Positions 1 to 6,523 of a stretch of DNA of 8,097 bases are shown here, in pieces. Source of the stretch: Candidatus Fermentibacteraceae bacterium (lineage in GTDB: Bacteria > Fermentibacterota > Fermentibacteria > Fermentibacterales > JCC-6). The notes below the pieces were generated by a model, which worked only from the letters and a program-made list of their open reading frames with translations, searched no databases and was not told where the DNA came from. Both the position numbers and the translations under genes were made by a program. Each line of letters opens with the position of its first letter. Positions within the stretch are counted from its first letter, which is position 1. The stretch spans positions 1 to 8,097 of the forward strand of contig JAOZQW010000090.1 of assembly GCA_029932015.1 (NCBI GenBank), in the 5' to 3' direction.

Positions 1-8
1 GCGGAACA

Positions 9-437
9 ATGAAGGCTAACAGCATAGACCACATAGGTATTGCAGTAGAGAACCTTGAGAGTGCGATCCCGTTCTACAGGGATGTACTGGGACTGGAACT
101 ACTCGGTACGGAGGAAGTGCCTTCCCAGAAGGTCAGGGTTGCCATGTTCGCTGTTGGAGAATCCAAGATCGAACTGCTCGAACCCACTGCCGAGGACAGT
201 CCGATAGCTCTTGCCATTGAGAAGCGCGGTCCGGGGATCCATCACATCGCATACTCGGTCGATGATGCCGCAGAGGCGGTTAAGGCTCTCATTTCCATGG
301 ATGTCAGGATGATCGACCGGGAGCCCAGAGAAGGGGCAGGTGGGGCCAGGATAGCATTCGTTCATCCTGGAGTTACCGGCAAGGTGCTCACTGAGCTCTG
401 CGAGCATCCTTCAGGGGAAGGGAGTGATGCGGAATGA
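9..437 (+). CDS. mce: methylmalonyl-CoA epimerase
   Basis: Converts (R)- to (S)-methylmalonyl-CoA in the cytoplasm, linking the B12-dependent mutase to the decarboxylase encoded just downstream. The 142-residue protein matches the family's usual length and consists of two vicinal-oxygen-chelate (glyoxalase-like) halves. It opens with IDHIGIAV, followed by the family-typical FYRDVLGL (residues 22-29), KIELLEP (53-59), GIHHIAYSVDD (76-86) and VLTELCE (126-132). Likely metal ligands by family pattern are H8, E55, H78 or H79, and E129; I assigned these by position only. The start lies 8 bases into the window, so its ribosome binding site cannot be fully judged. The stop overlaps the mmdA start as ATGA, which suggests translational coupling. 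Family assignment is strong, and specificity is supported by the operon. Confidence 0.95.
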   Translation: MKANSIDHIGIAVENLESAIPFYRDVLGLELLGTEEVPSQKVRVAMFAVGESKIELLEPTAEDSPIALAIEKRGPGIHHIAYSVDDAAEAVKALISMDVRMIDREPREGAGGARIAFVHPGVTGKVLTELCEHPSGEGSDAE

Positions 438-1984
438 GCTCGCTGGAGAAGGCGGATAAACTGAGAAATCTCCGTGAACAGGCCTATGCTGGAGGCGGAG
501 AGGTCCGGATCGAGAAACAGCATGCACAGGGCAAGCTCACAGCGCGCGAGCGGATCAATCTCCTGCTGGACGAGGAGAGTTTCGAAGAGTTCGACATGCT
601 GGTGATGCACAGGTCGACCAGCTTCGGTCTTGATAAGAAGAAAGTACCTGGTGACGGCGTTGTCACCGGTTACGGGACGATAGACGGCAGACTGGTCTAC
701 ATCTTCGCACACGATTTCACCGTGCTGGGAGGAAGTCTCTCCGAGACGTTTGCTGAGAAGATAATCAAGGTCATGGATATGGCTGCCACTAACGGTGCTC
801 CCCTCATTGGACTGAATGACAGCGGTGGAGCCCGAATTCAGGAGGGCATCGAGAGCCTCGCGGGATACGGTGACATCTTTCTCAAGAATGTCCTCTATTC
901 AGGAGTTGTTCCCCAGATATCCGCTATCCTGGGGCCCTGCGCCGGCGGAGCAGTCTACAGCCCTGCCATCACCGATTTTACCATTATGGTGAAGAACACC
1001 AGCTACATGTTCGTCACGGGACCCAATGTCGTCAAAGCAGTCACCGGTGAGGATGTAACAAAGGAGCAGCTTGGCGGTCCGGCCATCCATGCAAAGCGGA
1101 GCGGCGTCTGCAGTCTTGTCTGCGAAGACGAACAGGAGGCTCTGGGGCTGATACGGAAACTTGTCAGTTATATGCCACAGAACAACATGGAAGACCCTCT
1201 CGTCATGTCATGCACCGATCCACCCGACAGGATGGAGATGTGGCTGGACGAATACGTGCCCGATAACCCTAACAAGCCGTACGAAATGAGGACCATCATC
1301 GAGGCCGTCGTCGATGACGAGGAGTTTCTCGAGATACATCAGATGTTCGCACCCAATATCATCATAGGCTTCGCCCGGATGAAGGGCCGGTCAGTGGGCA
1401 TGATAGCAAACCAGCCATCCTATCTTGCGGGTGTTCTGGACAACGATGCCTCTGTGAAGGCGGCTCGCTTCATCCGCTTCTGTGACTCATTCAACATCCC
1501 CCTCGTAACGTTTGTGGATGTTCCGGGCTTCATGCCGGGAACCGTCCAGGAGTATGGCGGCATAATCCGTAATGGGGCCAAGCTCCTCTTTGCGTACGCC
1601 GAGGCAACTGTTCCCAAGATCACGATAATTACCAGGAAGGCCTACGGAGGGGCCTACGATGTTATGAGTTCCAAGCATATCAGGACCGACATCAATTATG
1701 CCTGGCCTACTGCGGAGATCGCGGTCATGGGACCCGGGGGAGCTGTCGAGATCATTTTCAGACATGAGATCATGGAGGCCGAGGATAAGGTCGCCAGAAA
1801 GAAAGAGCTGATCGAGCAGTACAGGGAGAAATTCGCAAATCCCTACGACGCTGCTTCCAGGGGATACATTGACGATGTGATAATCCCATCCAATACGAGA
1901 TTCAGGATCATCAAGGCTTTAGAGATGCTTGCCGGCAAGAGGCAGAGCATTCCTCCGAAGAAGCACGGGAATATTCCTCTATGA
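434..1984 (+). CDS. mmdA: methylmalonyl-CoA decarboxylase alpha subunit (carboxyltransferase)
   Basis: Transfers the carboxyl group of (S)-methylmalonyl-CoA to the biotin of MmdC, releasing propionyl-CoA. The 516 residues are full length for the MmdA/PccB family. The N-terminal crotonase-like half has LTARERI (35-41), DSGGARIQEG (129-138) and GPCAGGAVYSP (167-177). The C-terminal half has FVDVPGFMPG (360-369), GAKLLFAY (381-388) and RKAYGGAYDVM (401-411). The glycine-rich pairs form the oxyanion holes of this family. Sequence alone cannot separate it from a propionyl-CoA carboxylase beta subunit. The downstream OadG-like, biotin-carrier and OadB-like genes, and the lack of a biotin carboxylase, make the sodium-pump decarboxylase the better call. 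A purine-rich AAGGGAG at 418-424 precedes the ATG, which overlaps the mce stop. Cytoplasmic, membrane-associated through MmdD. Confidence 0.95.
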   Translation: MSSLEKADKLRNLREQAYAGGGEVRIEKQHAQGKLTARERINLLLDEESFEEFDMLVMHRSTSFGLDKKKVPGDGVVTGYGTIDGRLVYIFAHDFTVLGGSLSETFAEKIIKVMDMAATNGAPLIGLNDSGGARIQEGIESLAGYGDIFLKNVLYSGVVPQISAILGPCAGGAVYSPAITDFTIMVKNTSYMFVTGPNVVKAVTGEDVTKEQLGGPAIHAKRSGVCSLVCEDEQEALGLIRKLVSYMPQNNMEDPLVMSCTDPPDRMEMWLDEYVPDNPNKPYEMRTIIEAVVDDEEFLEIHQMFAPNIIIGFARMKGRSVGMIANQPSYLAGVLDNDASVKAARFIRFCDSFNIPLVTFVDVPGFMPGTVQEYGGIIRNGAKLLFAYAEATVPKITIITRKAYGGAYDVMSSKHIRTDINYAWPTAEIAVMGPGGAVEIIFRHEIMEAEDKVARKKELIEQYREKFANPYDAASRGYIDDVIIPSNTRFRIIKALEMLAGKRQSIPPKKHGNIPL

Positions 1985-2397
1985 GCATCCTGGCGGGGAT
2001 TCTGCTGCGGCAGACCATATCATCGGAGATGATCTCCGGCATGATGAAGGACGGCACAGGCATTGCCGTCGTGGGCATGATCACGGTCTTTGCAGGCCTG
2101 CTGGGACTTACTTTTATACTCCCACTGCTCCAGAGATGGATAGACCGGGGCCAGATCCGCATGGATAGAAGCAGAACTGCAGATGAGGGAACTCCCGCTC
2201 CAGTCAGGCTAGCACCGAAGGAGCTTGCGGCCATCTCGGCAGCGATCCATGCTCATATGTGTTTTCTCGACCAGGCAGAGAAGATGAAGCTTACATGGCA
2301 AGATCACGAGAAGCCATACACTCCCTGGAGGCTTGCAGGCAGAGCAGAACACCTTCAGGGAACCGAATCTCTTCAGAACCGGATCAGGAGCCGATAG
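1981..2397 (+). CDS. mmdD: OadG/MmdD-like sodium-pump decarboxylase small membrane subunit
   Basis: Probable anchor and assembly subunit that holds the carboxyltransferase against the membrane subunit. The 138 residues carry one clear transmembrane helix at about 27-50 (from GIAVVGMITVF to ILPLL), then a charged linker. A C-terminal segment follows with an alanine-rich helix (ELAAISAAIHAH, 81-92) and a PWRLAGRAEHL motif (115-125), a kind of W..aGR tail seen in many OadG-family proteins. The ATG overlaps the mmdA stop as ATGA. An internal ATG at 2029 would remove 16 residues but has GGAG directly against it with no spacing, so I keep 1981. Position between mmdA and the biotin carrier matches the delta subunit in Veillonella-type operons. 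The family is poorly conserved, so the call leans on topology and context. No separate epsilon-subunit gene is visible. Confidence 0.85.
   Translation: MSILAGILLRQTISSEMISGMMKDGTGIAVVGMITVFAGLLGLTFILPLLQRWIDRGQIRMDRSRTADEGTPAPVRLAPKELAAISAAIHAHMCFLDQAEKMKLTWQDHEKPYTPWRLAGRAEHLQGTESLQNRIRSR
2386..2390 (+). promoter_or_regulatory. ribosome binding site fixing the mmdC start
   Basis: AGGAG lies 8 bases before the ATG at 2399, inside the last codons of mmdD. It favours this start over the in-frame ATG at 2333, which would add 22 residues of low-complexity, non-domain sequence overlapping mmdD by 65 bases. Confidence 0.75.
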
Positions 2398-2398
2398 A

Positions 2399-2839
2399 AT
2401 GCCAGAATACAAGATCACCATAGATGAGACTACTTACACAGTGAATATCGGCAGGATAACCGATGACACAATGGAAGTCTCCCTGGACGGAAAAAGCTTC
2501 AATGTCCAGTTGGAAGCGCCAGCCAGAGCAGCCAGCAAGACTCCGGTGATCAGGCGCAGGCATCAGGTTGTGAATGCGGCAGAAGTGCCAGACCGGACCT
2601 CTCCACCAGGAGTCTCCACAGAAGCTGGTGCCGTGCTTGCTCCGCTCCCCGGACTCATACTGAAGATTCTCGTCAAGGAGGGTGACAGAGTCACCGAGGG
2701 CCAGCCAGTTGCTACTATGGAGGCTATGAAGATGGAGAACGAGATGGAAGCTCCGGTATCGGGTACAATTGCGGCCATTTCCGTCACCGTCGGAGAGAAC
2801 GTGCTGGAGAACGCCCTCATCATGAGAATAGAGGGCTGA
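2399..2839 (+). CDS. mmdC: biotin carboxyl carrier subunit of methylmalonyl-CoA decarboxylase
   Basis: Carries carboxybiotin from MmdA to MmdB. The 146 residues have three parts. The first is an N-terminal beta-rich segment (about 1-40). The second is a flexible linker (about 41-75) rich in Ala, Arg, Pro and Ser. The third is a complete biotinyl/lipoyl domain (about 76-146) starting LAPLPGLILKI. The biotin-accepting lysine is K111 in EAMKMENEME, the canonical motif, and the GxI turn SGTIAAI follows ten residues later. The chosen start has a well-spaced AGGAG and begins one base after the mmdD stop. A linker of this kind lets the domain swing between the soluble and membrane active sites. Biotinylation needs a BirA-type ligase encoded elsewhere. 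The subunit assignment within the pump comes from neighbours; the biotin domain itself is unambiguous. Confidence 0.94.
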   Translation: MPEYKITIDETTYTVNIGRITDDTMEVSLDGKSFNVQLEAPARAASKTPVIRRRHQVVNAAEVPDRTSPPGVSTEAGAVLAPLPGLILKILVKEGDRVTEGQPVATMEAMKMENEMEAPVSGTIAAISVTVGENVLENALIMRIEG

Positions 2840-2842
2840 CGC

Positions 2843-4051
2843 ATGTCCATGTCTTCATCCATGGTTACCTGGCTGACAGGATTCCTGCAGGGAGACTCCG
2901 GCTCACTGAATCTGATGTCCTACCTGGATGACACCGGCTTTGGACAGGTCGAACCCGGCAATATCGTAATGATACTCATCGGGCTCGTGATGATCTATCT
3001 TGCGATTAAGAAGGACTACGAACCGCTCCTTCTCGTTCCTATCGGTTTCGGCATTATTGCAGGGAATATCCCCTACAATCCCGAACTTATGCCTATAGGT
3101 TATCAGGATATCCTGGGAGGGCAGCAGTCGGTATTTGGTCTCTTCTACTTCGGGGTCAAGAGCGGCCTTTTCCCTCCGCTCATCTTTCTGGGCATAGGGG
3201 CCATGACCGATTTCAGTGCTCTTCTCTCTAACCCTAAGCTTCTCCTGCTGGGCGCAGCCGCCCAGATCGGCATCTTCCTCACGCTGCTCGGTTCGCTATT
3301 GCTTGGTTTCAACCTCCAGGAGGCTGCCGCCATCGGGATAATCGGAGGAGCCGATGGACCCACAGCCATCTTCGTTGCCAGTCAGATCTCCCCCCATCTT
3401 CTGGGTGCGATCGCGATAGCTGCCTATTCCTACATGGGGCTGGTGCCGGTCATACAGCCGCCCATCATGCGTCTTCTCACAACGGACGAGGAACGCAAAA
3501 GGAAAATGAAGCCGGTAAGACAGGTTTCGCAGACCGAGAAGATCCTCTTCCCGATAATAGCGTTCCTGATAACCTCATTCATCGCTCCCGGAGCGATTAC
3601 CCTGCTCGGCATGCTATTCTTTGGTAACCTTCTCAAGGAGAGCGGGGTCACTGACCGCCTGGCTAAGGATGCCCAGGGGTCACTGAATAACATCGTCGTC
3701 ATACTTCTGGGATTTGCTGTGGGAACCAGCACCCAGGCTCACTACTTCCTCAGGTGGGATTCACTCAAGATATTCGCATTGGGTGCGGTGAGCTTCGCAA
3801 TTGCAACTGCAGGGGGTGTTCTGTTCGCTAAATTCATGAACCTCTTCCTCAGGGGCGACAGGAAGATCAATCCACTCATAGGAGCGGCCGGAGTATCAGC
3901 TGTGCCGGACTCGGCCCGTGTTGTTGAGGTTGAGGGTAGAAAGTACGACAGGAAGAACCACCTTCTGATGCATGCCATGGCTCCCAATATCGCCGGGGTC
4001 ATTGGCAGCGCCATTGCAGCGGGAGTCCTTCTCAGTATCGTACCTCACTGA
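2843..4051 (+). CDS. mmdB: sodium-translocating decarboxylase beta subunit (OadB/MmdB/GcdB family)
   Basis: Integral membrane subunit that decarboxylates carboxybiotin and couples this to outward Na+ movement. The 402 residues include many hydrophobic segments, starting near residues 40-55 and 62-75. Residues known to matter in Klebsiella OadB are conserved in matching blocks. D171 in GGADGPTAIF corresponds to OadB D203 and Y197 in AYSYMGLVP to Y229. N343, G347 and S352 in NPLIGAAGVSAVP correspond to N373, G377 and S382. A further signature, HAMAPNIAGVIGSA, lies at 377-390. The spacing between D171 and N343 (172 residues) is close to the 170 of OadB, so the core is intact. GAGGG at 2830-2834, within the end of mmdC, is a plausible ribosome binding site, and only 3 bases separate the genes. 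Substrate is inferred from the operon because the beta subunits of different pumps are interchangeable by sequence. Confidence 0.95.
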   Translation: MSMSSSMVTWLTGFLQGDSGSLNLMSYLDDTGFGQVEPGNIVMILIGLVMIYLAIKKDYEPLLLVPIGFGIIAGNIPYNPELMPIGYQDILGGQQSVFGLFYFGVKSGLFPPLIFLGIGAMTDFSALLSNPKLLLLGAAAQIGIFLTLLGSLLLGFNLQEAAAIGIIGGADGPTAIFVASQISPHLLGAIAIAAYSYMGLVPVIQPPIMRLLTTDEERKRKMKPVRQVSQTEKILFPIIAFLITSFIAPGAITLLGMLFFGNLLKESGVTDRLAKDAQGSLNNIVVILLGFAVGTSTQAHYFLRWDSLKIFALGAVSFAIATAGGVLFAKFMNLFLRGDRKINPLIGAAGVSAVPDSARVVEVEGRKYDRKNHLLMHAMAPNIAGVIGSAIAAGVLLSIVPH

Positions 4052-4066
4052 CGGGAGGGTCGGTAA

Positions 4067-5041
4067 ATGAACGCATCTAGAGAGTACGACTGTCTTGTCA
4101 CAGGTGGGGCCGGTTTCATTGGTTCCCATCTCTGTGAACTTCTGCTGAAAAGGGGGGAGTCGGTTCTTGTCCTCGATGATCTTTCCACTGGAAATCTCTC
4201 CAATCTTGACTGCTGCTCAGGCAATGATGCCTTCAGACTTGTTATCGGCTCCGTTCTGGATGAGGTCCTGACCAGAGGACTCGTCAACCAGTGCTCCAGG
4301 GTTTTCCATCTGGCCGCAGCAGTTGGTGTCGAGAACATCATCAGGCAGCCCGTTGAGACCATCGAGACCAACGTCAAAGGTACGGAGAATATTCTTCTGG
4401 CCGCTGAAGTCGATAACATTCCGGTCTTCATCGCTTCCACTTCCGAAGTATATGGCAAGAGCGAGAGCATACCCTTCCGTGAGGACGGAGATATAGTGCT
4501 CGGGGCGACCAGCCGGAGTCGATGGAGCTATGCCTGCTCCAAAGCGATAGATGAATTTCTGGCCCTCGCCTACCACAAGGACAAGGGGTTGCCGGTCACA
4601 ATAGGCAGGCTGTTCAATACAGTCGGACCCCGTCAGTCCGGGCGGTATGGTATGGTCCTGCCCCGTTTCATAGCACAAGCTCTCGCGGGAGAACCAATTA
4701 CCGTTTATGGAGACGGCGTACAGACAAGATGCTTCAGCCTCGTGAACGAGGTTGTCAGCGCCATTGTTGCCATTGCCATGAACCCGGATGCGACAGGCAG
4801 GGTCGTCAACATTGGATCAACCCGGGAGCTGTCCATCATGGAACTTGCCCGGAAGGTTATAAGAGTATCAGGCTCCTCATCATCGATACAGGTCATCCCT
4901 TACGAAGAGGCATACCCGGATGATTTCGAGGATATGCGCAGAAGGGCTCCAGATGTAACTCTGCTCAGGCAGCTGGCAGGGAGTGTCCCTGAGGCTGAAA
5001 TAGAAGATATCATCAGAAAAATTATAGATACAATACAATAA
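4067..5041 (+). CDS. NAD-dependent nucleotide-sugar epimerase/dehydratase (extended SDR)
   Basis: Probably alters the hexose ring of a nucleotide-activated sugar in the cytoplasm. The 324 residues are a full-length extended short-chain dehydrogenase. The NAD-binding glycine motif is GGAGFIGSH (13-21), with the acidic pair D37-D38 at the end of strand two. The catalytic YxxxK is Y155-K159 in SYACSK, and the active-site strand reads ASTSEVYG (123-130). RLFNTVGPRQ (181-190) and the nucleotide-binding YGDGVQTRCF (214-223) follow. TSEVYG is the form found in UDP-glucuronate decarboxylases (UDP-xylose synthases), but GalE-like epimerases and dTDP-glucose dehydratases are close relatives, so I leave the substrate open. 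GGGAGGG at 4053-4059 sits 7 bases before the ATG and only 15 bases separate it from mmdB, so co-transcription is likely despite the unrelated function. Confidence 0.88.
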   Translation: MNASREYDCLVTGGAGFIGSHLCELLLKRGESVLVLDDLSTGNLSNLDCCSGNDAFRLVIGSVLDEVLTRGLVNQCSRVFHLAAAVGVENIIRQPVETIETNVKGTENILLAAEVDNIPVFIASTSEVYGKSESIPFREDGDIVLGATSRSRWSYACSKAIDEFLALAYHKDKGLPVTIGRLFNTVGPRQSGRYGMVLPRFIAQALAGEPITVYGDGVQTRCFSLVNEVVSAIVAIAMNPDATGRVVNIGSTRELSIMELARKVIRVSGSSSSIQVIPYEEAYPDDFEDMRRRAPDVTLLRQLAGSVPEAEIEDIIRKIIDTIQ

Positions 5042-5092
5042 AAAAATTCGTACCACCCACCAATTTCTTCCGTTCCTCGGAGGGCTGAACCA

Positions 5093-5872
5093 ATGCGACA
5101 GAAAATAGAGAGCGCCGCCAATAGAAGACTGAGCATAACCCGCAGGCTCGGCACTAGACATGGAGTCCTGAAACACAGCCTTTTTCTCATGGAGGGTCCA
5201 AGGTACATTTCGGACTATCTTGCTACCGCAAGGCCGGAGTGGCTGGTCATGTCGGATGAAGCTGAGAGCAGAGTGACTTCGATCGCCGACAGAGCTGTCG
5301 AATCAGGGAGTGATGTGCTTGAAGTTCCGGCTAAGCTTTTCTCCGGATTGTCGGATACCATTCACTCGCAGGGACTTATTGCGGTCTGCCCTCTTCCGGA
5401 TATCGAAGCTGCAGGCATTGCCACGAAAGGTCTTATCCTGCTTCTTGACAGCATTTCAGATCCCGGGAACATGGGCACTCTCATTCGCTCAGCGGCGGCC
5501 TTCGGGTGTGCTGCAGTACTGGCTGGTCAGGGCTCATGCTGTCCGTTCATACCGAAAGTCACGAGAGCGGCGACAGGCCTGAACACAAGGATATCGATCC
5601 TTTTCGATATTGATCTTTCAGCCTGGATAAATGAGCAGGAGAACGGGTTTCCTGTTATCGGGGCGGAAGCTGTCGGTGAGCAGATCGAGACCTTCTCTCC
5701 TCCGGAATCCTTCGCGCTGGTTATCGGCTCCGAGGCTCATGGGATTTCGCCTGTTATCAGGGAAATGCTCACAACATCCGTTAGTATCCCAATGAAGAAG
5801 GGGATAGAATCACTTAACGCTGCAGTGTCGGGTTCGATACTCATCTACTCTATGATGAGACGCACGATCTGA
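5093..5872 (+). CDS. SpoU/TrmH-family RNA 2'-O-ribose methyltransferase
   Basis: Uses S-adenosylmethionine to methylate a ribose 2'-OH in rRNA or tRNA. The 259 residues fit the family: an N-terminal substrate-binding segment with GVLKHSLFLMEGPRYI (24-39), then the knotted SPOUT domain. All three SpoU motifs are present. Motif 1 is DPGNMGTLIRSAAAFG (123-138), with N126 and R132 in the usual positions. Motif 2 is LVIGSEAHGIS (209-219). Motif 3 is IPMKKGIESLNAAVSGSI (232-249), with catalytic-region residues E239, S240 and N242. The site between motifs reads TRAATGLNT, where 23S rRNA enzymes usually have RASAGA, so the exact target is uncertain. GGAGGG at 5079-5084 precedes the ATG by 8 bases. 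Its stop codon lies inside the left arm of a hairpin. The closest labels would be RlmB-like or a general 23S rRNA methyltransferase. Confidence 0.92.
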   Translation: MRQKIESAANRRLSITRRLGTRHGVLKHSLFLMEGPRYISDYLATARPEWLVMSDEAESRVTSIADRAVESGSDVLEVPAKLFSGLSDTIHSQGLIAVCPLPDIEAAGIATKGLILLLDSISDPGNMGTLIRSAAAFGCAAVLAGQGSCCPFIPKVTRAATGLNTRISILFDIDLSAWINEQENGFPVIGAEAVGEQIETFSPPESFALVIGSEAHGISPVIREMLTTSVSIPMKKGIESLNAAVSGSILIYSMMRRTI

Positions 5873-5892
5873 GGCCCGGCCTGAGATCGTGC
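5862..5892. repeat. left hairpin of a paired palindromic element, overlapping a stop codon
   Basis: GCACGATCT (5862-5870) pairs perfectly with AGATCGTGC (5884-5892). A single G-G mismatch follows (5871, 5883), then AGGC/GCCT closes a CCG loop. The methyltransferase stop TGA (5870-5872) lies in the stem. There is no T-run after it on either strand, so it is a weak intrinsic terminator by itself. It may protect the 3' end or stop transcription together with the right hairpin. Confidence 0.7.
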
Positions 5893-5918
5893 AAAATGCA
5901 CGAAATGAGGCCCGGCCT
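5862..5918 (+). repeat. imperfect 21-base direct repeat with a 36-base period
   Basis: Bases 5862-5882 and 5898-5918 match at 19 of 21 positions. Both begin GCACGA and both end in the 13-base core TGAGGCCCGGCCT; only the two bases between differ (TC versus AA). The similarity stops after the core, where each copy instead has bases complementary to its own left flank. Between them, CGTGCA-AAA-TGCACG (5888-5902) can form a third hairpin that competes with the left one. Confidence 0.75.
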
Positions 5919-5924
5919 CAATTC
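5902..5924 (-). terminator. right hairpin, probable terminator of the minus-strand gene pair
   Basis: TGAGGCC-C-GGCCTCA (5906-5920) is a perfect inverted repeat, realistically a 6 bp stem with a CCG loop. It is extended by GAA/TTC (5902-5904 with 5922-5924) across one A-A mismatch. Read on the minus strand it lies 10 bases after the stop of the ACT-like gene and is followed by TTTCGTGCATTTT, a moderately T-rich tail. In the plus direction the tail is ATTCTT, so some bidirectional action is possible. Confidence 0.6.
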
Positions 5925-5930
5925 TTCGAT

Positions 5931-6191
5931 CTAATCCTCGAGGTCCATCGTCAGCATACTCGCAGTGACACCCTTGATCACATTGAGCTTACGCTCCAGA
6001 TCTGCCAGCTTCTCGTAATCTCCAACCAGATCGAGAAACAGCAGACCATGCTCACTGCAGTCATCAAGGACGCCCTCATGTATTCCAAGCCGGGTCTTGA
6101 TCAGACAGCCCCATCCAGTAAGCACCGCCTGGACCTTTGCTGCGGCATCATGCCTATGGTTGATGAGCACAACGATCACGGATTTCTTCAT
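5931..6191 (-). CDS. ACT-like small protein, resembling the iron-only hydrogenase regulator (TM1266) family
   Basis: An 86-residue soluble protein with a likely ferredoxin-like (ACT/NikR C-terminal) beta-alpha-beta fold. It starts KKSVIVVLINHRHDAAAKVQ and continues through TGWGCLIKTRLGI (25-37), GLLFLDLVGD (49-58) and a final LNVIKGVTASML (69-80). The layout (strand, helix, then RxGI, hydrophobic strand, helix, and GVxxxS/M strand) is that of the short TM1266-type proteins annotated as hydrogenase-system regulators. I judge this by remembered pattern, not alignment. H38, C45 and H48, plus C29, could bind a metal or cofactor; that is inference. It lacks a DNA-binding domain, so it would act by ligand sensing or protein contact. 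AAGGAG lies 6 bases before the ATG. It begins 11 bases after the DUF4282 gene and is probably in the same operon. No hydrogenase gene is in the window. Confidence 0.75.
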   Translation of the reverse strand: MKKSVIVVLINHRHDAAAKVQAVLTGWGCLIKTRLGIHEGVLDDCSEHGLLFLDLVGDYEKLADLERKLNVIKGVTASMLTMDLED

Positions 6192-6197
6192 GGAATT

Positions 6198-6203
6198 CTC
6201 CTT
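6198..6203 (-). promoter_or_regulatory. ribosome binding site of the ACT-like gene
   Basis: AAGGAG on the minus strand, 6 bases before the ATG at 6191. Its first base is also the last base of the upstream gene's stop codon, which suggests re-initiation by ribosomes finishing the DUF4282 gene. Confidence 0.75.
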
Positions 6204-6511
6204 CAGTTCTGACTCGAGGATGATCTCATCTCAACCATCCTGTCCGTGTTGTCATAGATTCGGAACATTACGATAGCGATCTCCATCCAGGCTCTGATCA
6301 TTATCAGATACAGTATTAAAACCAGAGGACCGAGGACCAGAGCTCCCAAGCCGATCATGCTGCTCTGATTAAATCCGAAAACAACTCCTGAAATGTATCC
6401 AAGGCCGGCAAAGACCACGAAGACAGCGTATACGAAGCTGATCACTTTCGGGAATACAAAAGAGGTGAACGAGAAGTCGAACAGCGACCCCAGAAACCCT
6501 TTCTTTTCCAT
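6203..6511 (-). CDS. DUF4282-family small membrane protein
   Basis: Function unknown; 102 residues with two hydrophobic helices joined by a short loop. It begins MEKKGFLGSLFDFSFTSFVFPKV, and the FDFSFTSF..PK opening is the mark of DUF4282 proteins. The first membrane segment is about residues 22-46 and the second about 53-73, followed by the RxWxExxIVMFRIYDNTD segment typical of the family's end. The C-terminal tail (RMVEMRSSSSQN) is polar. An in-frame ATG at 6580 would add 23 residues, but the start at 6511 has AAGGAG 6 bases ahead and begins exactly where family similarity begins. It is followed after 11 bases by the ACT-like gene. Assignment of the family is from recognised motifs; no biochemical role is known to me. 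Confidence 0.82.
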   Translation of the reverse strand: MEKKGFLGSLFDFSFTSFVFPKVISFVYAVFVVFAGLGYISGVVFGFNQSSMIGLGALVLGPLVLILYLIMIRAWMEIAIVMFRIYDNTDRMVEMRSSSSQN

Positions 6512-6517
6512 CAGAAT

Positions 6518-6523
6518 CTCCTT
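6518..6523 (-). promoter_or_regulatory. ribosome binding site fixing the DUF4282 start
   Basis: AAGGAG on the minus strand, 6 bases before the ATG at 6511. It lies inside the longer reading frame that starts at 6580, and so argues for the shorter 102-residue product. Confidence 0.75.

Noticed and set aside
2333..2398. Longer start for the biotin carrier
   Set aside because: The additional 22 residues are not part of any domain and lie over mmdD; the ATG at 2399 has a well-placed AGGAG.
2831..2842. Possible extra small gene (epsilon subunit) between mmdC and mmdB
   Set aside because: Only 3 bases separate the two genes and no overlapping frame with a membrane helix was found.
4217..4678. 153-residue minus-strand frame inside the nucleotide-sugar gene
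   Set aside because: Entirely antisense to a gene with clear catalytic motifs; no ribosome site or domain of its own.
5021..5046. Possible promoter for the methyltransferase (TACAAT twice, A-run)
   Set aside because: AT-rich with two -10-like words, but no acceptable -35 at 16-18 bases; left as intergenic sequence.
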